Assembly: GCA_937934305.1 (NCBI GenBank)
Contig: CALHAG010000005.1
Span: 1 to 56,424 of the forward strand
Reading direction: 5' to 3'
Source: Candidatus Caldarchaeum subterraneum
Lineage (GTDB): Archaea; Thermoproteota; Nitrososphaeria_A; Caldarchaeales; Caldarchaeaceae
Length of the DNA stretch: 56,424 nucleotides
The notes beneath the pieces are model-generated. The model searched no databases and had not been told where the DNA came from. It worked only from the letters and a program-made list of their open reading frames with translations. How positions within the stretch are numbered: position 1 is the first letter of the stretch; each line of letters opens with the position of its first letter. The translations under genes and the position numbers were made by a program. This document shows positions 51,132-56,424 of this stretch, piece by piece.

Positions 51132-53411
51132 TCAGAGGCTTTCCGGCTTTATTGGGAGCTTTTTCACCCGCTTTCCGGTGGCGTCATAGACCGCGTTGGC
51201 GATGGCCGCAGGAGTGGGAATACATCCTGTCTCACCCAATCCCTTGGCTCCGAAGGGGCCCGCGGGGTCGGGCTTCTCGACGAAAACAGTCTTGATGACA
51301 GGTGTCTCGAGGGCGGTGGGTAGAAGATAATCTGTCAGAGCTGCGTTGACGACGCGGCCCTGCTCAAGAACAAGCTCTTCATACAGTGTGTAGCTGAGGC
51401 CCATGGCCACGCCTCCGTGAACCTGGCCCTCGGCAGCGGCTGGGTTGAGTATGCGCCCTGAATCATGCACCGAAACTATCTTCAGCACCTTCACCCACTT
51501 TGTCTCAGGGTCGACCTCGACGAGAGCCGCCTGTGCACCGAAAACATATGCCGCTGAGAGGTTGCCCATCCAGTTCTCATCCTGCATCTCCGTCGGCGGG
51601 TCGTAATACACCGAGACAACTATGTTGCTTCCCCCCTGTCTAAAATGTATCCTTCTAACAAGCTTGTCAAACTCTATTTTCTTGGCTGGGTTTGTGACGT
51701 CGTAGACAGTGTTGTTTTCGAAGACAAGGTTCTCTGGAGGGGTTTGCAGTTCCTCGGCGGCGGCTTTGGCGAGGATTTCCCTTGCTTTTTTGGCGGCCAG
51801 CAAAGCTGAGTTACCTGCGACGAATGTGGCCCTGCTCGCATGAGTCCCCACATCCCAAGGCCGTATCGAGGCGTCGTCGTTTACCACCCGCACCTTCTCC
51901 AAAGATATCCCCAGTTCTTCAGCGACAATCTGCGCTATCGCTGTGTCGGAGCCTGTGCCAAGGTCTGTTGAACCCGTTATCACTGTGACGAGGCCAAAGT
52001 CGTCGACTGAGAGAACTGTGCCGCATCCATCGGACCTGTATACCCGTGCGCCTCCGCCGACGTGGAAAAAGGCCGCGAACCCTATGCCTCGGTTGGGCCC
52101 AGCCATCCCCCGGCCACGCCATCCAATCTCCTCAGCCGCCCTCCTCAAACACTCACGGAGCTCACATGTTGTTATCTTCAAGCCCTGCGGCGTGACTGTG
52201 TTGGGTTTGTTGGCGTTGATTATGCGGAACTCCACCGGGTCCATGCCCAGCTCCTCAGCCAACGCGTCCATCTGCTGCTCGATGGCGAAGGTTATCTGAG
52301 GATTGCCCGCTCCTCTCTGTGTGCCGGTGTAGGGGTTATTGGTGTAAACAACCGTGGCCTCGAACAACACCTCGGGAACAGTGTAGAGCCCTGTTGTGGT
52401 GGCCATCATCACTCGTCCGTCAAAAGGACCCCATGAAACATACGCCCCCGCGTCTAGAATTACACGCGCTTCTCTGGCCAAAAGTCTGCCTTCTCGGTCA
52501 GCGGCTGTACGCATGTAGATTATCGCCGGCTGTCGTGGAGGCGCGTATTGAAGCTCCTCTTCTCGGGTGAAGACAAGCTTGACGGGTCTCCGTGTTTTCA
52601 TGGATAGGGCCGCCGCTATCGGGTCAAGCGGGTAAACATCCATGCCGCGACCAAAGGCTCCGCCTATTTCTGGCTGTATGACCCTTATTTTTGAGGGGCT
52701 TATCCCGAGAATTTTTCCGAGCTCGTGGCGGTAGAGGAATGGTGCCTGCGTGTTTGTGTACATGGTGAGTTCTCCCAGGTTGTTGTAGTGTGCGACGACG
52801 CCCATGGTTCCAAGCGGTGAGGCGTTGTTGTAGTGGACCTGGTAACGGTCTGAGACGACTGCCGCAGCTTTTTCAAACACTTGGTTTAGATGTGTGCTGT
52901 CGCTTGTTGAGAAACGCATCTTGAGGTCAACTATGTTGCTTCTGTTTTCCTCGTGGACAAGAGGCGCGTCAGGCTTCATCGCCTCCTCTGGGTCGAAAAC
53001 CCCCTCGAGAGGCTCATACTCCACCTCAATGGCTTCAACGGCCTCTTCAGCGGCTTCAACTGTTTCAGCGGCCACAGCGGCCACCTCATCCCTGACCGAG
53101 CGGACCTTCCCTGTCTTCAGCGGCGGATGGTCCTGCAGAATCCCCATTCGCCCGAGCTGGACATCGTATCCTGTGACAACCGCCCTCACTCCTGGAACAC
53201 GCCAAGCCTTCTCAGTGTTTATACGTAGAATCCTCGCATGCGGATACCTGCTTCTCAGTATCTTGGCGTAGAGCATGTTGGGAAGCTCGACATCATCCAC
53301 GTAACGTGCAGCTCCGACGACCTTCAGCCCGCCATCAATCTTGGGAACGGATTTGCCCACAACCCTGTAACGCTCAGCGGTGACAAGCACAGAGATGAAT
53401 CCTTGATGCAT
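51132..53411 (-). CDS. Xanthine dehydrogenase-family molybdenum hydroxylase, large subunit
   Basis: The 759-residue protein carries molybdopterin-binding segments typical of CoxL/XDH large subunits: VPKIDGGLKVVGAARYVDDV, IGGAFGRGMDVYPLDPIAAA, and GPFGAKGLGETGCIPTPAAI with the catalytic Glu. The CO-dehydrogenase loop AYRCSFR is absent; the site reads TGTQRGAGNPQ, so CO is not the likely substrate and another aldehyde or N-heterocycle is. The FAD and [2Fe-2S] subunits that normally accompany it are not in the window. The promoter seems to be the A/T box at 53443-53452. Confidence 0.88.
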   Translation of the reverse strand: MHQGFISVLVTAERYRVVGKSVPKIDGGLKVVGAARYVDDVELPNMLYAKILRSRYPHARILRINTEKAWRVPGVRAVVTGYDVQLGRMGILQDHPPLKTGKVRSVRDEVAAVAAETVEAAEEAVEAIEVEYEPLEGVFDPEEAMKPDAPLVHEENRSNIVDLKMRFSTSDSTHLNQVFEKAAAVVSDRYQVHYNNASPLGTMGVVAHYNNLGELTMYTNTQAPFLYRHELGKILGISPSKIRVIQPEIGGAFGRGMDVYPLDPIAAALSMKTRRPVKLVFTREEELQYAPPRQPAIIYMRTAADREGRLLAREARVILDAGAYVSWGPFDGRVMMATTTGLYTVPEVLFEATVVYTNNPYTGTQRGAGNPQITFAIEQQMDALAEELGMDPVEFRIINANKPNTVTPQGLKITTCELRECLRRAAEEIGWRGRGMAGPNRGIGFAAFFHVGGGARVYRSDGCGTVLSVDDFGLVTVITGSTDLGTGSDTAIAQIVAEELGISLEKVRVVNDDASIRPWDVGTHASRATFVAGNSALLAAKKAREILAKAAAEELQTPPENLVFENNTVYDVTNPAKKIEFDKLVRRIHFRQGGSNIVVSVYYDPPTEMQDENWMGNLSAAYVFGAQAALVEVDPETKWVKVLKIVSVHDSGRILNPAAAEGQVHGGVAMGLSYTLYEELVLEQGRVVNAALTDYLLPTALETPVIKTVFVEKPDPAGPFGAKGLGETGCIPTPAAIANAVYDATGKRVKKLPIKPESL

Positions 53412-53442
53412 GGTTTAAACCTTGCCGAGTGCCTTGTTCACA

Positions 53443-53452
53443 CTTAAGACAT
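53443..53452. promoter_or_regulatory. Bidirectional A/T box between the hydroxylase and the aminotransferase
   Basis: CACTTAAGAC is a near-palindromic element in the 63-bp divergent gap. It lies about 27 nt from GTG 53475 on the plus strand and about 36 nt from ATG 53411 on the minus strand, so it could serve both genes. Confidence 0.4.
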
Positions 53453-53474
53453 GGCTTCACACTGATTATTCGAG

Positions 53475-54632
53475 GTGGCTGGTTTGTTGTTGATGATACC
53501 TGGGCCCACGGAGATTGATGAAAGGGTTATCCGTGCCATGGCTCGGCAGATGATTGACCACCGCTCCGACGAGTTCCGCGCCCTCATGAAAAGCGTCGTC
53601 GAAAAGTCGCGAAAAATCTTTGAAGCAAATTCATCCGACATCTACATATTAACAGCCTCCGGTACAGGTGGTGTAGAGGCTGCGGCCTCTAACCTGACCC
53701 AACCGGGGGACAAGGTGTTGATTCTTTCGGCCGGTTTGTTTGCTGAGAGGATGGCTGAGGCTTTCGCAGCCTATGGCGCCAACGTTGTTAAACATCCTCT
53801 TGAGAATGGCCAGGGGCCTAATCCCGTGGCTGTGAAGAAACTGTTGGAGACTCATCCAGACACGGCTATTGTCGGGTTTCCCTTCAACGAAACCTCCACG
53901 GGAATAATTTCGCGCGATGTCAAGGAGATTGGCAGGATTTGTCGTGAGCATGGTGCTTTGCTTGTTGTCGACGCGGTGACGGCGGTCGGCGGTGTGAGGG
54001 TTCCCGTCGACGAGTACAACATTGATGTGTGTGTTGCGGGGACGCAGAAGTGTTTGGCGACGCCCCCGGGCCTCGCGTTGGTGACTGTTTCAAAACGTGC
54101 TTGGGAGAAGATTGAGCAGAAGAAGCTGCGTCCGCCTTATTTCGACCTCGTCAAGTATAGGCATTTTATGGAGAGGTGGGAGACGCCTTTCACGCCGGCG
54201 GTTACTCTTTTCTGGGCGTTTGACGAGGCGTTGAACATTATTTTCGAGTATGGGTATGAGAGATGGCTTGCGCGTCATGCCGCTGGTGCTGCGGGTCTCT
54301 ACGCTGGCCTACGCACATATGGGCTGGAGTTTTACGCGGGCCCTGGTTTCGAGTCTCCGATTGTTGCCGCGATGCATATTCCCCCGGGGTTAACTGACAC
54401 CGCTATCCGTGAAACGATGAAGAAGAAGTATGGGATATTGATTTCGGGTGGTCTCGCCCATTACAAGGGCAAGATGTTCCGCATAGCCAACATCGGGTTG
54501 ATTACACGTGACAAGGTGGTTAACACGATTTTCGCTCTGGGGAAGACTTTGAAGTCTCTTGGAATGGATGTGGATGTTTCCGCGGCTGTGGAGAATACTG
54601 AGCGCGAGCTTGACCGTAATTGGCCGAGCTGA
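53475..54632 (+). CDS. Class V aminotransferase (alanine-glyoxylate / serine-pyruvate type)
   Basis: The 385-residue PLP enzyme starts near MIPGPTEIDERVIRAMARQM and shows ILTASGTGGVEAAASNLTQP, LLVVDAVTAVGGVRVPVDEY and the PLP lysine in VAGTQKCLATPPGLALV. This is the pattern of AGT/SPT and the archaeal phosphoserine-type relatives. Starts at GTG 53475 and ATG 53493 compete; the A/T box distance favours 53475. The physiological amino donor and acceptor cannot be read from sequence. Confidence 0.9.
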   Translation: MAGLLLMIPGPTEIDERVIRAMARQMIDHRSDEFRALMKSVVEKSRKIFEANSSDIYILTASGTGGVEAAASNLTQPGDKVLILSAGLFAERMAEAFAAYGANVVKHPLENGQGPNPVAVKKLLETHPDTAIVGFPFNETSTGIISRDVKEIGRICREHGALLVVDAVTAVGGVRVPVDEYNIDVCVAGTQKCLATPPGLALVTVSKRAWEKIEQKKLRPPYFDLVKYRHFMERWETPFTPAVTLFWAFDEALNIIFEYGYERWLARHAAGAAGLYAGLRTYGLEFYAGPGFESPIVAAMHIPPGLTDTAIRETMKKKYGILISGGLAHYKGKMFRIANIGLITRDKVVNTIFALGKTLKSLGMDVDVSAAVENTERELDRNWPS

Positions 54633-54635
54633 GGA

Positions 54636-55073
54636 ATGTTTTTCGAGGATTTCGAGGTTGGGCGGGAGTTTGTCTCCCGCGAGAGGGTTGTCACACCGTC
54701 TGACATAGACCTCTTCGCCACGTGGACATGGGCCGCTAACCCGCTTTTTCTCAGCGACGGCTTCGCAAAAGATAGGGGGTTTCCGCAGCGCATAGCTCCC
54801 GGCGCTCTCGTCATAGCCTTTGCCATAGGCCTTCTCTATCAGACCGGTGCTTTCGACAACATAGTTGCGCTCGCGTCGATAGATAAGATGAGTTTCAGGT
54901 CACCCACCCATCCCGGTGACGTGATTAAAGCGGTTGCAAGGGTTGTGGAGAAGAGGGAGTCCAGGTCGCCTGACCGTGGGGTTGTGAAGCTTGATGTCAC
55001 TTGTCAAAACGTGACGCGTGGGACGCCTGCTTTTACGGCTGAGATGCTTTTCGTGGTTTTCCGCAAAACTTAA
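54636..55073 (+). CDS. MaoC-like hot-dog protein lacking hydratase residues
   Basis: The 145-residue protein has the MaoC-dehydratase layout (FEDFEVGREFVSRERVVTPS, then FPQRIAPGALVIAFAIGLLY and KMSFRSPTHPGDVIKAVARV). The hydratase-2 active site, normally Asp-x-Asn-x-x-His, reads WAANPLFLSD here: the Asp and His are replaced while Asn-Pro is kept. It may therefore bind acyl-CoA without hydrating it. It lies 3 bp after the aminotransferase stop, so the two are coupled. Confidence 0.82.
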   Translation: MFFEDFEVGREFVSRERVVTPSDIDLFATWTWAANPLFLSDGFAKDRGFPQRIAPGALVIAFAIGLLYQTGAFDNIVALASIDKMSFRSPTHPGDVIKAVARVVEKRESRSPDRGVVKLDVTCQNVTRGTPAFTAEMLFVVFRKT

Positions 55074-55098
55074 ACAACTGTGTCATCGCCTTCCATGC

Positions 55099-55818
55099 GT
55101 GGAGCATGGGAGAACCGCGCTTCTTTATCTCGATGATTCTTATTTGAGAGTTTTTTCTGCCGAGGTGGTTGAGGTTAGCGGCGACGCTGTTGTTCTTGAT
55201 AGGACTGCTTTTCATCCCCGGGGTGGTGGGCTTGTCTCTGATGTGGGGTTTCTCCGTTTTGGGGATGTTGTGTCGCGGGTTGTTGAGGCGTTTTTCACCG
55301 ATGGCGGTGTGGCTCATAGGCTGGAGGGTGGTTTGCCGCGTGTCGGCGAAGTTGTTGAAGGTGAGGTTGATTGGGAGAAGCGTTACAGGATTATGAGGAT
55401 GCATACGGGGCTGCATGTTTTGGCTGCGACGATGGTTGAGAAAACTGGTGCCTTGATTACGGGTAACAACATCTCCTACGACGGCGGGCGTGTGGATTTT
55501 AGCTTGGAGGCGTTTGACCGTGGTGTTATCGAGGAGGTTGTAGAGGAGACGAATAGGAGGCTTGCCGTGGATCATCCTGTAAGGGTCTATTACTTGGAGC
55601 GGGAGAAGGTGTTGAGCATGCCGGGGATGGTTAAGCTGGCGAATAGGCTTCCTCCCGATGTTCCTGTTCTGAGGATTGTGGAGATTGAGGGGCTTGATGT
55701 TCAGGCTGACGGCGGCCCGCATGTGAGGAACACGGTTGAGGTGGGGAGGATTATGGTGGTGAAGCTGGAGAACAAGGGGAAGGCGAATAGGCGTCTCTAT
55801 TTCACGGTCTCTCCTTAA
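55099..55818 (+). CDS. alaX: Trans-editing alanyl-tRNA deacylase AlaX
   Basis: The 239-residue protein has the editing-domain start VVEVSGDAVVLDRTAFHPRG, GGG, the zinc motif HTGLH (HxxxH, near 118) and DGGPHVRNTVEVG near the end. AlaX hydrolyses Ser- or Gly-tRNA(Ala). The usual CGGTH reads DGGPH here, so the third zinc ligand would be Asp. I start at GTG 55099 (EHGRTALLYLDDSYL), which has the A/T box AACTTAAACA about 26 nt upstream; an ATG at 55018 would lie inside the upstream gene. Confidence 0.87.
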   Translation: MEHGRTALLYLDDSYLRVFSAEVVEVSGDAVVLDRTAFHPRGGGLVSDVGFLRFGDVVSRVVEAFFTDGGVAHRLEGGLPRVGEVVEGEVDWEKRYRIMRMHTGLHVLAATMVEKTGALITGNNISYDGGRVDFSLEAFDRGVIEEVVEETNRRLAVDHPVRVYYLEREKVLSMPGMVKLANRLPPDVPVLRIVEIEGLDVQADGGPHVRNTVEVGRIMVVKLENKGKANRRLYFTVSP

Positions 55819-55932
55819 ATAAGAGGATGTGGATGATGCTGTGATGATGAGACTGACCTGTTCAGAGAGCCTCGGCGCTCAATGAAGAACATACACCTCT
55901 CTGAAACAAACCAACAAAAACACCACCCCCAA
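55819..55932. other. Spacer between alaX and the CRISPR array
   Basis: These 114 bp contain no gene. They lie at the degenerate-repeat end of the array, so they are the trailer rather than the leader. GTGATGATGA and CTCTCTGA resemble C/D-box sRNA boxes, but their spacing does not fit. Confidence 0.4.
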
Positions 55933-56424
55933 ATTTCAATTCCCTCTCGCGGGATCAGTTTGGTCCGATGAGCCAGACTCTGAAGTCTTTACTGAATCCG
56001 TTGCTTTCAATTCCCTCTCTCGGGATCACAGAGATAACGTGGTTTTCAGTATGGAATACCGGCGAACCTTTCAATTCCCTCTCTCGGGATCACAAGTCTA
56101 AATACATATGAAACCCTTTCATGCCACTATACTTTCAATTCCCTCTCTCGGGATCACACGGTTAAGGATGCTGTTGTCTTGTCATATCTCAGCATAGTGA
56201 GACTTTCAATTCCCTCTCTCGGGATCACACGACTACGAGGCTACTGATGAGCCAACTCGCCGAGGCCGCCGACTTTCAATTCCCTCTCTCGGGATCACTT
56301 GGCTAGCTCAATTTGCCGATCGGCTAAGCCAGCCGATTTACACTTTCAATTCCCTCTCTCGGGATCACCGATGAAGAAGAAATTCTCTCTTTTGAGGAGA
56401 AACGTGATACTTTCAATTCCCTCT
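55933..56424 (-). CRISPR. CRISPR array, seven full repeats and one cut by the window end
   Basis: The 26-nt repeat on the plus strand begins CTTTCAATTCCCTCTCTC and ends GGGATCAC. Copies start at 55933 (degenerate), 56004, 56068, 56132, 56203, 56273, 56343 and 56410 (truncated). Spacers are 38-45 nt. Read on the minus strand the repeat ends ATTGAAAG, the 5' handle of crenarchaeal type I/III crRNAs, with a small TCCC/GGGA stem. The variant first copy at the left end and the handle both indicate transcription from right to left, with the leader beyond the right edge. No cas genes are in the window. Confidence 0.97.

Noticed and set aside
55819-55932. C/D-box sRNA between alaX and the CRISPR array
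   Set aside because: C-like and D-like boxes exist (about 55841 and 55901), but the D'-C' spacing is too long for an archaeal sRNA.
55933-55958. Treating the first repeat as outside the array
   Set aside because: It matches the consensus except at three positions and is spaced 45 nt from the next copy, so it is the terminal degenerate repeat.

Overview
The window is archaeal chromosome, most likely from a thermophilic TACK-lineage archaeon near Aigarchaeota/Thaumarchaeota (inference; no rRNA is present to place it). The support is an ESCRT-III (CdvB-type) gene, archaeal S12, ABCE1, CDC48, Rio1-KH, AK6, archaemetzincin, an archaeal initiator tRNA, an intron-containing tRNA-Tyr, ADP-forming acetyl-CoA synthetase with pyruvate:ferredoxin oxidoreductase, many leaderless GTG/TTG starts about 26 nt from TATA boxes, and CRISPR repeats of the crenarchaeal type. 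No viral or plasmid backbone is visible.

Layout: 1-5.1 kb holds the 3' end of threonine synthase, an RtcB RNA ligase split by a large intein, GAPN and initiator tRNA-Met. 5.1-8.8 kb is a copper operon on the minus strand (YHS protein, CopA, a 2-TM protein, Lrp-TRASH regulator). 9.0-9.6 kb is a VapBC pair. 9.6-15.3 kb is a Tat-exported molybdoenzyme complex of TtrB-TtrC-TtrA order plus a TorD-like chaperone. 15.4-18.3 kb has S12, MoaA and a cytochrome b. 18.4-26 kb has PyrB, a large membrane protein, POR (three genes) divergent from ADP-forming acetyl-CoA synthetase, and tRNA-Pro. 26.1-30.2 kb is a tightly coupled four-gene envelope cluster: a multi-TM protein, a degenerate PrsW-like protein, a Thr-stalk membrane protein with a zinc ribbon, and a Thr-stalk M6-like metalloprotease.

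30.2-40.2 kb is mostly informational and housekeeping: LysX-like ligase, archaemetzincin, AK6, ABCE1, CDC48, CdvB-type ESCRT-III, a BtuF-like protein, UppP, KH protein and Rio1. 40.3-44.7 kb is the accessory zone: a clan-AA protease, an acylphosphatase/coiled-coil fusion, an IS remnant with inverted repeats, an N-terminally truncated TnpB bracketed by hairpins, a tandem set of three covarying hairpins with 26-nt period, and an unrecognised 422-aa protein. 44.7-55.8 kb has intron-bearing tRNA-Tyr, SCO1 plus a membrane partner, class II ribonucleotide reductase, OsmC, DUF192, SufB, an orphan molybdenum hydroxylase, a class V aminotransferase, a MaoC-like hot-dog protein and AlaX. A CRISPR array begins at 55.93 kb and runs off the right edge; no cas genes are in the window.

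Together the genes suggest a respiring organism. Pyruvate oxidation by POR and ATP formation by acetyl-CoA synthetase are encoded here, reductant could go to a tetrathionate/sulfur-oxyanion-type reductase or to oxygen (cytochrome b, SCO), and MoaA serves two molybdoenzymes. The strongest candidate for something undescribed is the 42.2-44.7 kb segment, especially the covarying hairpin triplet upstream of the unknown gene.
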